Source of the DNA: Luteipulveratus mongoliensis
GTDB lineage: Bacteria > Actinomycetota > Actinomycetes > Actinomycetales > Dermatophilaceae
NCBI RefSeq assembly: GCF_001190945.1
Contig: NZ_CP011112.1
Span: 806,001-870,000, forward strand
DNA: 64,000 bases
Reading direction: 5' to 3'
Part shown: piece after piece, positions 1 to 8,073 of the stretch
How the letters are laid out: each line of letters opens with the position of its first letter
Position numbering within the stretch: position 1 is the first letter of the stretch
Notes under the pieces: generated by a model
Databases searched by the model: none
Seen by the model: the letters and a program-made list of their open reading frames with translations, nothing else
What the model was told of the DNA's origin: nothing
Program-made: the position numbers and the translations under genes

Positions 1-1363
1 CGGCTGGACCCTGAGCAAGGCCGAGCTGGACGACCTGCGGCGCCGGGTCGAGGCGCAGCCGTGGGCGTGGACCGCTCAAGAGGTCGTGCCCTCGTCGTCC
101 GCGCCTGTGGTCACCCGTCGCGGTCTGGAGCCGCGGCGTCTGGTGCTGCGCACGTTCGCCGTCGCGCAGGGCGGCAGCTACACGTTCATGCCCGGCGGGC
201 TCGGTCGCGTTGCCACGGACATCGGCCAGCACCTCGTCACCGGTGGCACCGGTGCGCTCGCCAAGGACGTCTGGGTACGCGCCGCCTCCGAGCCGTCCGC
301 GGAGCCCTGGACCCAACGGCTGAGCGACCGTGTCGTGGCTCACCCGTCCGCAGCACCGACGGCGGGCATGGCCCCGCGCGTGGCCGAGGACCTCTTCTGG
401 ATCGGGCGCTACGCCGAGCGCGCCGAGAGCACGGCCCGCCTGCTCAAGGTCGCCGATGACCTGACCGAGGACTTCGCGGGCCGTCCGGGTTCGCTCGGTG
501 CTGCTGCGATGACCGCGATCCTCGAGGCCGTCGCCACCGTCACGACCGTCCCGTGGGAGGCCCCCGAGGACACCGAGGCACCACCCGTCCCGCGGCTCCG
601 CGCATTGGTGACCGACCGTCGTACGCCGGGCAGTGTCGGTTTCGCCGTCGTCCGACTGGTGCAGGCGGCCCAGCAAGTCCGCGACCAGCTCTCCCTCGAC
701 ACCTGGCCCGTGCTCAGCCGCCTCGAGCAGACGCTCGCGGCCGAGGAGTCCGACGAGTCGCAGCTGCAGGCGCTCCTCGAGCAGCTGCTGGAGTCGTTGC
801 TCGCACTGGCCGGTGTGGTCGCGCAGAGCATGATCCGCGACCGGACCTGGGCCTACATCGACGCCGGTGGCCGCGTGGAGCGCGCCCAGCTCACGGTGTC
901 GTTGCTCCAGGCCACACTCGCGCTCGAGCGCTCGCCCGTCATCGAGGGGCAGATCACCGAGTCCGTGCTCGTCGCGGGCGAGAGCGTGATCACCCACCGA
1001 CGCCGGTCGGCGTCCGGTCTCGGACCTGCGTCCCCGGTGCAGTCGGCGCTCGACCTGCTGCTGCTCGACCGGCTCAATCCGCGGTCGGTCGCCTACCAGC
1101 TCGACCGGCTGGGCGAGGACCTCACCCTCATCGGCGACGAGGCGCAGGCGGCCCTCAGCAGTGAAGTGGCGCAGCGGTTGCAGCACGCGGACGTGGTGCA
1201 CCTTGCCGGCTCCGGCCGAGCAGGGCTGGCCGAGCTGCTGGGCGGGCTCGACCACGACCTGCGCGGCCTGGCCGATGCGATCAGCCGCCACCACTTCGTC
1301 CGCAAGGCGACCCAGCGCACCCACCTCACCGAGTGGACGCTCGCTCGACTGGAGGCCCACTGA
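1..1363 (+). CDS. Circularly permuted ATP-grasp / alpha-E domain fusion protein (5' partial)
   Basis: Open in frame from base 2 with no start in the window, so the N-terminus lies upstream. The first ~110 residues look like the end of a circularly permuted ATP-grasp domain (motifs RRLVLRTFAV and YTFMPGGLGRV). An alpha-helical alpha-E domain follows (RVAEDLFWIGRYAERAEST). In many genomes these are two adjacent genes (COG2308, COG2307); here they are fused. The family is predicted to form amide or peptide bonds, but substrates are unknown. The stop is one base before the transglutaminase-like gene, suggesting one transcript. Family assignment is firm; function is inferred. Confidence 0.85.
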   Translation, partial: GWTLSKAELDDLRRRVEAQPWAWTAQEVVPSSSAPVVTRRGLEPRRLVLRTFAVAQGGSYTFMPGGLGRVATDIGQHLVTGGTGALAKDVWVRAASEPSAEPWTQRLSDRVVAHPSAAPTAGMAPRVAEDLFWIGRYAERAESTARLLKVADDLTEDFAGRPGSLGAAAMTAILEAVATVTTVPWEAPEDTEAPPVPRLRALVTDRRTPGSVGFAVVRLVQAAQQVRDQLSLDTWPVLSRLEQTLAAEESDESQLQALLEQLLESLLALAGVVAQSMIRDRTWAYIDAGGRVERAQLTVSLLQATLALERSPVIEGQITESVLVAGESVITHRRRSASGLGPASPVQSALDLLLLDRLNPRSVAYQLDRLGEDLTLIGDEAQAALSSEVAQRLQHADVVHLAGSGRAGLAELLGGLDHDLRGLADAISRHHFVRKATQRTHLTEWTLARLEAH

Positions 1364-1364
1364 C

Positions 1365-2291
1365 ATGGGCAATCAGGCTGACGCGGATTTCGAGCCGCGC
1401 CGCTACCAGGTGCGGCACCGGACGACCTACCTCTACGAGGAAGACGTCACCGGCTGCTACGAACGCGGCTGCCTGCGCCCCCGTGACACCCCGAGCCAGC
1501 ACGTCATCTCCAACGACATCGAGGTCACGCCCGAGCCGGACCTGATGGCCGACCACGTCGACCACTTCGGCAACCACAGCCACTACGTCGAGGTACGCAC
1601 CCCGCACACCGAGTTGTCCGTCACCAAGACGTCACTCGTCGACGTCGACTGGCCGCGCGCCGACCTCGACCAGCTCAATCAGCACACCGTCGCTCAGGCG
1701 GTCGCCACGCTGCGCGACGATGCCGACCCGGTGGAGCGGACGTCGTACCTCTTGCCGTCGGCGCTGGTCGATCTCGCGCCGTCGGTCCACGCGTACGCCG
1801 CCCGCATCCTCACCGCGGACAAGCCGCTGGGGGACGCGCTCGTCGATCTGACCCGCACGATCTTCGCCGACTTCAGCTATGCCAAGGGCGCCACCTCGGT
1901 CAAGACCACGCTGCCCGAGCTGCTCGACAAGAAGGAAGGCGTCTGCCAGGACTTCGCCCACCTCGCGGTCGGCTGCTTGCGCTCGATCGGGCTGCCCGGG
2001 CGTTATGTCAGCGGCTACATCGAGACCCAGCCGCCGCCCGGCAAACCCAAGCTCGCGGGCTCCGACGCCTCGCACGCGTGGGCCGCGGCGATGGTGCCCG
2101 GAGGCGGGTGGATCGACATGGATCCGACCAACGACCACCTCGCCGACTCCCGCTACATCGTCACTGCGTGGGGCCGCGACTTCCGCGACGTGTCGCCGCT
2201 CAAGGGCGTCATCTTCACCGAGTCGCCGTCGTCCAAGCTCGAGGTCGCGGTGGATGTGACGCGGGTCGACGCGACCGATGAGTCAGACTGA
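1365..2291 (+). CDS. Transglutaminase-like cysteine protease family protein
   Basis: 308 residues. An N-terminal beta domain typical of bacterial transglutaminase-like proteins (RYQVRHRTTYLYEEDVTGCY) precedes the catalytic core. The triad is visible as C194 in GVCQDFAHLA, H237 in SHAWAAAMV and D253 in MDPTNDH. No signal peptide, so it is probably cytoplasmic. The ATG lies one base after the preceding stop, and the 3' end overlaps the next gene by 14 bases, so the three genes are probably co-translated. This neighbour set (ATP-grasp, alpha-E, transglutaminase) is conserved in many bacteria and is predicted to make and cleave a peptide-type modification; the substrate is unknown. Confidence 0.88.
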   Translation: MGNQADADFEPRRYQVRHRTTYLYEEDVTGCYERGCLRPRDTPSQHVISNDIEVTPEPDLMADHVDHFGNHSHYVEVRTPHTELSVTKTSLVDVDWPRADLDQLNQHTVAQAVATLRDDADPVERTSYLLPSALVDLAPSVHAYAARILTADKPLGDALVDLTRTIFADFSYAKGATSVKTTLPELLDKKEGVCQDFAHLAVGCLRSIGLPGRYVSGYIETQPPPGKPKLAGSDASHAWAAAMVPGGGWIDMDPTNDHLADSRYIVTAWGRDFRDVSPLKGVIFTESPSSKLEVAVDVTRVDATDESD

Positions 2292-2901
2292 CGCCGTGAT
2301 CGCCTGTCCCAGCTGCGGCCGTACGGTTCCGCCCGACGCCTCCCACTGTCCTGCCTGCGGCTTCGCCCTGAGCGCCGCCCAGCCGGGCACCGAACCGGCC
2401 GACCCCTACGCACCGCCCGCTCCCGGGTCGATACCGCAGCGCCCGCCCGAGCCTCCGGCGTACGGCAGCCAGCCTCCGGCGTACGGCAGCCAGCCTCCGG
2501 CGTACGGCAGCCAGCCTCCGGCGTCCGGCCAGTCGGCCTACGGCCAGCAGCCGTACGACACCCCGCCACCGGCGTACGGCAGCCAGCCACCCACGTACGG
2601 CCAGCCGGGTCCCTACGGGCAGAGTCCTTACGGCCAGCCGACCTACCCGTCGTACGGCGGCTATCCCACTGCGCCGGGCACGTCGGGGATGGCGATCGCG
2701 GCCCTCGTGTGCAGCCTCGCGGGGTTCGTGACGTGCCTGACCTTCATCATCGGCCTGGTCCTGGGCATCGTGGCGCTCAATGAAACTGGCCCGGGCCAGA
2801 AGGAAGGCCGCGGTATGGCCATCGCGGGCATCGTCATCGGCGGAATCGGGACGGTGGGCTTCCTGCTGTTCGTCCTCGCGTACGCCATCGGCGGCGCTTG
2901 A
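2278..2901 (+). CDS. Zinc-ribbon, proline/tyrosine-rich, DUF4190-type membrane protein
   Basis: 207 residues. An N-terminal zinc ribbon has paired cysteines (CPSCGR near residue 10, CPACGF near 24). A long disordered linker rich in Pro, Tyr, Gly and Gln follows (~35-135), including perfect SQPPAYG repeats. Two hydrophobic helices close the protein (MAIAALVCSLAGFVTCLTF, GIVIGGIGTVGFLLFVLAYA), with the conserved NETGPGQKEGRGMAIAGI loop between them as in DUF4190 proteins. It starts inside the transglutaminase gene, 14 bases before its stop. Probably a small membrane protein with a cytoplasmic zinc ribbon; role unknown. Confidence 0.85.
   Translation: MSQTDAVIACPSCGRTVPPDASHCPACGFALSAAQPGTEPADPYAPPAPGSIPQRPPEPPAYGSQPPAYGSQPPAYGSQPPASGQSAYGQQPYDTPPPAYGSQPPTYGQPGPYGQSPYGQPTYPSYGGYPTAPGTSGMAIAALVCSLAGFVTCLTFIIGLVLGIVALNETGPGQKEGRGMAIAGIVIGGIGTVGFLLFVLAYAIGGA
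2452..2514 (+). repeat. Three perfect 21-bp tandem repeats inside the DUF4190-type gene
   Basis: A 21-bp unit encoding the heptapeptide PPAYGSQ in phase is repeated three times without a mismatch, and a fourth, degraded copy begins at 2515. Nucleotide identity, not only amino-acid similarity, points to recent slippage or unequal recombination. Copy number could vary between strains and change linker length. Confidence 0.9.
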
Positions 2902-2976
2902 TCCGTCGCTGACCCTCTCCCGTTCTGGCCGGCCGTAAGTTACCGTGGCGTAGGTCACAGGATGAGGGAGACAGCG

Positions 2977-4476
2977 ATGCAGGACACCGAGCACTACGAC
3001 GTCGTCATTGTCGGCGCAGGCATCTCCGGCATTGGTGCTGCCTACCGGCTGCAGACCATGTCGCCCGGCAAGAGCTATCTGATCGTCGAGGCCCGTGAGT
3101 CGTTGGGCGGCACCTGGGACTTGTTCAAGTACCCCGGGCTGCGCTCGGACTCGGACATGTTCACGCTGGGCTTCCCGTTCGAGCCGTGGCGTGGGGAGAA
3201 GTCGATCGCGGACGGCGCCGACATCCTCCAGTACGTCAAGGACACGGCCGCCAAGCACGGCATCGACCAGCGAATTCGCTTCGGCACCAAGGTTGCTCAC
3301 GGTTCGTGGTCGTCCGAGGACGCGACGTGGACCCTCGATCTCGAGACGGCGGAGGGCGCCGGCCAGGTGACGTCGAGCTTCGTCTATTTCGCGTCGGGCT
3401 ACTACAACTACGCCGAGGGCTACACGCCGGAGTTCCCGGGACGTGAGTCGTTCCAAGGTGAGCTGATCCACCCGCAGTTCTGGCCGGAGGGCCTCGACGT
3501 CGCAGGCAAGAAGGTCGTGGTGATCGGCTCCGGCGCGACCGCGGTGACACTCATCCCGGCGCTGGTCGCGCAGGGCACCGAGCACGTCACGATGCTGCAG
3601 CGGACACCGACCTACATCCTGCCGCTGCCGGCCAAGGACCCCATCGCCAACCTCGCCCGCAAGCTGCCTCACGCGCAGGCAGCGCACACGTTCAACCGGT
3701 GGAGCAACGCGGTCAAGACGATCGCGTTCTACCAGTTCTCGCGGCGGATGCCCCGGACCGCGACCAAGGTGCTGACCGCGGGACCGCGGATCGCGATGCG
3801 CGGCTCGGCGGCGTACGACCCCAAGGACTTCCAGCCGCCCTACAAGCCCTGGGACCAGCGCGTCTGCATCATCCCCGACGGCGACCTGTTCGCGACGCTG
3901 CGCGAGGGCGGCGCGAGCATCGTCACTGACACGATCGACACGTTCGTCCCCGAGGGCATCCGGACCAGCTCTGGCGAGGTCCTCGAGGCCGACATCGTTG
4001 TGAGCGCAACGGGATTGGCCATGCAGATGGCCGGTGGCGCGACACTGGACATCGACGGCGAGAAGGTCGACTACGGCGCGCACTACGTCTACCGCGGCTG
4101 CATGCTCGAGGGCGTACCCAACGCCGCGATCGCGATCGGCTACACCAACGCGTCCTGGACACTGCGGGCCGACCTGTCAGCGACGTTCTTCTGCAAGTTC
4201 GTCAACCAGGTCAGCGACAACGGCTTCGCCTTCGCCTACCCGCGGGTGAGCGGACAGCTGACGCCGGGGCCGGTCCTCGACCTGACGTCGGGTTACGTGC
4301 AGCGGTCGATGGCCAAGTTCCCGAAGCGGGGCGACAAGGCGCCATGGCTGGTCCGGCAGAACTTCCTGCTCGACTCGTTGGACATGCGTCGGGCCAAGCC
4401 GACGGACGAGATGCGCTTCGTCCGGCCCGGCGAGGCGATCCGCCCCGGAGTCGGCACCGCCGCCGGAGCCGCCTGA
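2977..4476 (+). CDS. Flavin-containing (Baeyer-Villiger-type) monooxygenase
   Basis: 499 residues. N-terminal FAD-binding motif GAGISGIG with the following ESLGGTWDLFKYPGLR stretch; a second Rossmann motif GSGATAV for NADPH. The fingerprint FxGxxxHxxxW of class B flavin monooxygenases is present as FQGELIHPQFW. These enzymes insert one oxygen from O2 into ketones or other carbonyl or heteroatom substrates; the substrate here is unknown. The ATG at 2977 is preferred over one at 2962 because a GAGGGAG ribosome-binding site lies just upstream. Stands alone, followed by a non-coding stretch with a hairpin repeat. Confidence 0.88.
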   Translation: MQDTEHYDVVIVGAGISGIGAAYRLQTMSPGKSYLIVEARESLGGTWDLFKYPGLRSDSDMFTLGFPFEPWRGEKSIADGADILQYVKDTAAKHGIDQRIRFGTKVAHGSWSSEDATWTLDLETAEGAGQVTSSFVYFASGYYNYAEGYTPEFPGRESFQGELIHPQFWPEGLDVAGKKVVVIGSGATAVTLIPALVAQGTEHVTMLQRTPTYILPLPAKDPIANLARKLPHAQAAHTFNRWSNAVKTIAFYQFSRRMPRTATKVLTAGPRIAMRGSAAYDPKDFQPPYKPWDQRVCIIPDGDLFATLREGGASIVTDTIDTFVPEGIRTSSGEVLEADIVVSATGLAMQMAGGATLDIDGEKVDYGAHYVYRGCMLEGVPNAAIAIGYTNASWTLRADLSATFFCKFVNQVSDNGFAFAYPRVSGQLTPGPVLDLTSGYVQRSMAKFPKRGDKAPWLVRQNFLLDSLDMRRAKPTDEMRFVRPGEAIRPGVGTAAGAA

Positions 4477-4694
4477 CCGTCGTACGCCCCCGCCCACCCC
4501 TCCCCGCGCGCCGGAAGACCGAGCGGGCGTCCGCTCACCTCGCGTACGCCCCACCCACCCTCCCGTGGCCGTTCGCTCGCGCACTACTCCTACTGTTCGC
4601 TGTCGCAAAGTGACTCGCTACCTCGCAGATGTCTCCCCTCGATGAGGGTCACCTGAGAGTTGGCGAGTCACTTTGCGACTGCAACCGGACCGCC
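4477..4694. other. Intergenic region between monooxygenase and frameshifted DUF559-type gene
   Basis: About 220 bases without a convincing gene. It contains two similar C-rich stretches beginning with CGTACGCCCC (near 4481 and 4543) and then the first hairpin repeat copy. No clear promoter was seen. Confidence 0.5.
4603..4678. repeat. Hairpin repeat, copy 1 (76 bp), left of frameshifted gene
   Basis: Outer arms TCGCAAAGTGACTCGC and GCGAGTCACTTTGCGA form a perfect 16-bp inverted repeat. The interior (CAGATGTCTCCCCTCGA followed by GAGGGTCACC) is almost the same as in the second copy at 5699-5766, in the same orientation. The shape resembles a small non-autonomous palindromic element or a paired terminator. 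Confidence 0.85.
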
Positions 4695-5629
4695 TCACGC
4701 TGCCTCGGCACACCGCTGGACTCCCTCCGTCAGTCGACGGTGAATGAGCGCGGGTGAGTCGAGGTTGGCCCAGATGAACCGTTCGAAGTCCCAACGAAGT
4801 CGCCGGCAGTCATCCTCACGCAGCTTCTCCTTCTCGAGCACGTCCTGACCTTCGGCCGCTCGATACTTCTTCAACCCGTCGAACTCGATGAGTAGCCGAG
4901 TTCCCTTGACCCGGAAGTCAGTTCGCGCGATCACTCGACTCCCGCGGAGGACGCGGAACTGTGGCTCGACCGCGATCCCGAGTCCTCGCAGATCAGTCGC
5001 AGTCGTGACTCACCGACTGACTCGCTCGACCCGTCGCACCGATCGAGCATCGCGCGCATCCTGCCGACGCCCATCGTCTCCTCGTGCTCGGCCACCGCGT
5101 AGATGAGGTCGTCCATCGTGACCAGCTTGCGCTTAAGTGCATGGTCGGCAGAGACGACGCCAGCTACGACCCCGAAGCGTGCGGCAGTCTGAGCGATTGC
5201 CCAGGCCGGCGTCACCGTCGCCCACCCATCGACGGCCTTGACCTCCGGCGGGCGAGTGGTCCGGATCGTCCGGAAGGCACCGCGCGTGCGAGTGGGACCG
5301 TCGTTGGTCCACGTCGCGTACGCCGTCGCGAGGTCCACGCCATAGACATCGAGGCCGTGCAGGACGAGTGCCGAGTGGTGGCTGGCGACGGCCGTCGGAT
5401 GGCCGAGGAGGAGCGCCTTGATGAGCTGACGATGCGCCTCCTCGGGTCCTTCGGGTGCCTCGCCCACGGCGTACACCCCGCGGCCGAGATGTCGCACCAT
5501 GCCACGACGGACCCAGGCACGCAGGTCGTCCTTGCGGATGCCAAGGCGCCGTGCGTCCGCGGGGACGAACAATCGCTCCGGTCGCAACGCAAGGGTCCCG
5601 AGAGCGGCATCGTCGTCGGTGTCGGGCAT
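4695..5629 (-). pseudogene. Frameshifted AbiEi/DUF559-type protein (HTH antitoxin-like N-terminus, endonuclease-like C-terminus)
   Basis: Two minus-strand frames together make one protein. The first (from 5629) has an N-terminal winged-helix-like region (RLGIRKDDLRAWVRRGMVRH, LGRGVYAVG) typical of AbiEi-type antitoxin domains, then a middle domain. It reaches ESRLRLICED near 4990 and there loses the family pattern. The other frame continues it with LGIAVEPQFRV, RTDFRVKGTRLLIEFDGLKKY and a C-terminal tail, matching the nuclease-fold end of DUF559-like proteins (FDG and K motif). One missing base near 4975 (GAC TCG where GAC CTC would be expected) explains the shift. Either a pseudogene or a sequencing error. 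Two hairpin repeats flank it, so it may be a mobile cargo gene. Confidence 0.75.
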
Positions 5630-5698
5630 GGTCAGAGCCTGGCGGAATTCGGCCGTGGGTCCGGTTGGCCCTGTGGACAGCGTGATTGGCCAAGCCAG

Positions 5699-5766
5699 GT
5701 GACTCGCTACCTCGCAGATGTCTCCCCTCGAGGAGGGTCACCCTCGAGTTAGCGAGTCACTTTGCG
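5699..5766. repeat. Hairpin repeat, copy 2, right of frameshifted gene
   Basis: Same interior as copy 1 (CTCGCAGATGTCTCCCCTCG, then AGGGTCACC) and a right arm GCGAGTCACTTTGCG. The left arm keeps GTGACTCGC but loses the outer GCAAA. Direct orientation with respect to copy 1, about 1.1 kb away. Confidence 0.85.
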
Positions 5767-5893
5767 GACGCAAAGGGTTCGCGGGCCGGACGGCGACGCG
5801 CCAACGTGAACGTGACCGGCCATGTCGGCTGAGCACGAGACAAGGGTGAGGGTTCGGGAGAGTTGCGGACCCGCGTACGGGATGATGAGACCC

Positions 5894-7060
5894 ATGGCAC
5901 AAACACTTGAGCAGCTCTTCGCGATCGACAGTCTGATTCATGACGACGAACGCGAGATCGCCAAGGCCGTGCGGCATTTCGTCGATCAGCGGGTCCGGCC
6001 GCACATCGCGGACTGGTTCGACACCGGCAAGGTTCCGGCCCGCGAGCTGACCAAGGAGCTGGGCGAGCTCGGCGTCCTCGGGATGCACCTCGAGGGTTAC
6101 GGCTGCGCGGGCATGAGCGCGACGACGTATGGCCTGGCGTGCCAAGAGCTGGAGGCCGGCGACTCCGGGATCCGCAGCCTGGTGTCGGTGCAGGGTTCGC
6201 TGGCGATGTACTCGATCCACGCCTACGGGTCCGAGGAGCAGAAGCAGGAGTGGCTACCTCGCATGGCAAAAGGCGAGGTGATCGGCTGCTTCGGGCTGAC
6301 CGAGCCGGACTTCGGGTCCAACCCCGGCGGCATGCGCACACGCGCCAAGCAGGACGGCGACGACTGGGTCCTCAACGGCACCAAGATGTGGATCACCAAC
6401 GGTGCGGTCGCCGATGTCGCGGTGGTCTGGGCGCAGACCGACGACAAGATGCGCGGCTTCGTCGTCCCGACCGACACCAAGGGTTTCTCCGCGCCCGAGA
6501 TCCACAAGAAGATGTCGCTGCGCGCGTCCGTGACCGCCGAGCTGGTCCTCGAGGACGTACGCCTGCCGAAGTCCGCGATGCTCCCCGGCGCCCGTGGCCT
6601 GTCCGGTCCGCTGGGCTGTCTGAACGAGGCGCGCTTCGGCATCATCTTCGGGTCGATGGGTGCGGCGCGTGACTGCCTGGAGACCACGATCGCGTACGCC
6701 CAGGATCGGCTGGTCTTCGACAAGTCGCTCGCGTCCTACCAGCTGACCCAGGCCAAGCTCGCCGACATGGCGCTCGAGCTCGGCAAGGGACAGCTGCTCG
6801 CGCTCCACCTCGGCCGCCTGAAGGACGCTGGCCACGTCGACGCAGCGCAGGTCAGCGTCGGCAAGCTCAACAACACCCGCGAGGCCATCAAGATCGCGCG
6901 CGAGTGCCGCACCATCCTGGGCGCCAACGGAATCACGTTGGAATACCCCGTGATTCGACATGCCAACAACCTCGAGTCCGTCCTCACCTACGAAGGGACA
7001 TCAGAAGTGCATCAGCTCGTCATCGGCAAGGCTCTGACCGGAGCCGAGGCTTTTCGGTGA
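5894..7060 (+). CDS. gcdH: Glutaryl-CoA dehydrogenase-like acyl-CoA dehydrogenase
   Basis: 388 residues, the usual size for the family. Acyl-CoA dehydrogenase signatures are present: GCFGLTEPDFGSNPGGMRTR in the middle domain and the catalytic glutamate in TYEGTSEVHQ near the C-terminus. The overall pattern (DSGIRSLVSVQGSLAMY, FGIIFGSMGAARDC) resembles glutaryl-CoA dehydrogenases, which oxidise and decarboxylate glutaryl-CoA to crotonyl-CoA using FAD. An in-frame GTG lies upstream, but the ATG at 5894 begins the conserved protein. Two coupled genes follow; the CoA transferase could supply glutaryl-CoA. The substrate is inferred, not proven. Confidence 0.82.
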   Translation: MAQTLEQLFAIDSLIHDDEREIAKAVRHFVDQRVRPHIADWFDTGKVPARELTKELGELGVLGMHLEGYGCAGMSATTYGLACQELEAGDSGIRSLVSVQGSLAMYSIHAYGSEEQKQEWLPRMAKGEVIGCFGLTEPDFGSNPGGMRTRAKQDGDDWVLNGTKMWITNGAVADVAVVWAQTDDKMRGFVVPTDTKGFSAPEIHKKMSLRASVTAELVLEDVRLPKSAMLPGARGLSGPLGCLNEARFGIIFGSMGAARDCLETTIAYAQDRLVFDKSLASYQLTQAKLADMALELGKGQLLALHLGRLKDAGHVDAAQVSVGKLNNTREAIKIARECRTILGANGITLEYPVIRHANNLESVLTYEGTSEVHQLVIGKALTGAEAFR

Positions 7061-8073
7061 ATGATCAGCCCCGCACACCGCAGGTCGCCTACTTCGCGCT
7101 AGGCGGGACCATCGCCAGCGTGCCGCCCGCGCCGGGAGAGCCGGCTCAGCCCGGTCTCTCGGCGGCCCAGATCGCGGCCGGCATCCCCGGTCTCGAGGAC
7201 ATCGCGGTCGTCAAGGCCGAGGACCTCATGAAGGTCAGCTCGGCGCGCCTCTCACTCAGCCACGTGCTGCAGCTGCGTGACGCGGCACTCGCCGCGGTCG
7301 AGGCCGGCGCCACCGGAGTCGTCGTGTCCCAGGGCACCGACTCACTGGAGGAGACGTCGTACGCCCTCGACGTCCTCTGGGACCGCCCCGAGCCCGTGGT
7401 CTTCACCGGCGCGATGCGCAACCCGTCGCTGCTGAGCCCGGACGGCGCGGCCAACCTGATGGCCGCGGTCCGCACGGCCGCCGACGAGCAGGCGCGCGAT
7501 CAGGGCGTACTCGTTGTGCTGAACGATGAGGTGCACGCCGCCCGCTACGTCAGCAAGACGCACACCAGCAACGTGGCCACCTTCCAGTCGCCGGCAGCTG
7601 GCCGGATCGGCTGGCTCATCGAGGACCGGGTGCACTTCGCGCTCCGCGTGGAGCGGGTGCCCGCCCTCAAGGTGGCGAGCGATGCCGACATCCCGCCGGT
7701 CGCGCTCGTCACGATGACGCTCGGCGATGACGGCCGCATCCTGCGGGCGCTGCCGGTGCTCGCCTACCAGGGCGTCGTGCTGGCTGCGATGGGCGGCGGC
7801 CACGTCGCCCTCGAGTGGGTCGACCCGCTGCGCGGCCTGGCCGACAAGGTCCCGGTCGTGCTCGCCTCACGGACCGGAGCCGGCGAGATCCTGTCGAAGA
7901 CGTACGGCTATCCGGGCAGCGAGGTCGCGCTCCTCGGCGCGGGCCTGATCCGGGCGGGTGCTCTCGATCCGCTGAAGGCGCGGGTACGCCTGAGCCTCGC
8001 CCTGGCAGCGGGCGTGCCCGCAGCTGAGGCGTTTGGCGCGACGGGCACGACCACGGGTCCCGTCACCGGGTGA
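7057..8073 (+). CDS. L-asparaginase family amidohydrolase
   Basis: 338 residues. The two asparaginase threonine motifs are visible: ALGGTIAS near residue 11 and VVSQGTDSLEETSYAL around residue 90, with the TGAMRNP segment after them. The enzyme type hydrolyses L-asparagine to aspartate and ammonia. No signal peptide, so cytoplasmic. The GTG start overlaps the preceding stop as GTGA, implying translational coupling to the acyl-CoA dehydrogenase. An asparaginase between two acyl-CoA enzymes is unexpected; it may act on another amide such as a glutaramate-type compound, which is speculation. Confidence 0.85.
   Translation: MNDQPRTPQVAYFALGGTIASVPPAPGEPAQPGLSAAQIAAGIPGLEDIAVVKAEDLMKVSSARLSLSHVLQLRDAALAAVEAGATGVVVSQGTDSLEETSYALDVLWDRPEPVVFTGAMRNPSLLSPDGAANLMAAVRTAADEQARDQGVLVVLNDEVHAARYVSKTHTSNVATFQSPAAGRIGWLIEDRVHFALRVERVPALKVASDADIPPVALVTMTLGDDGRILRALPVLAYQGVVLAAMGGGHVALEWVDPLRGLADKVPVVLASRTGAGEILSKTYGYPGSEVALLGAGLIRAGALDPLKARVRLSLALAAGVPAAEAFGATGTTTGPVTG

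Noticed and set aside
2452..2535. Possible CRISPR-like array
   Set aside because: Units are contiguous 21-bp coding repeats with no spacers.
2215..4083. Long minus-strand open frame (622 codons) opposite the DUF4190-type and monooxygenase genes
   Set aside because: GC-rich third positions open antisense frames; the plus-strand proteins have clear motifs and this one has none.
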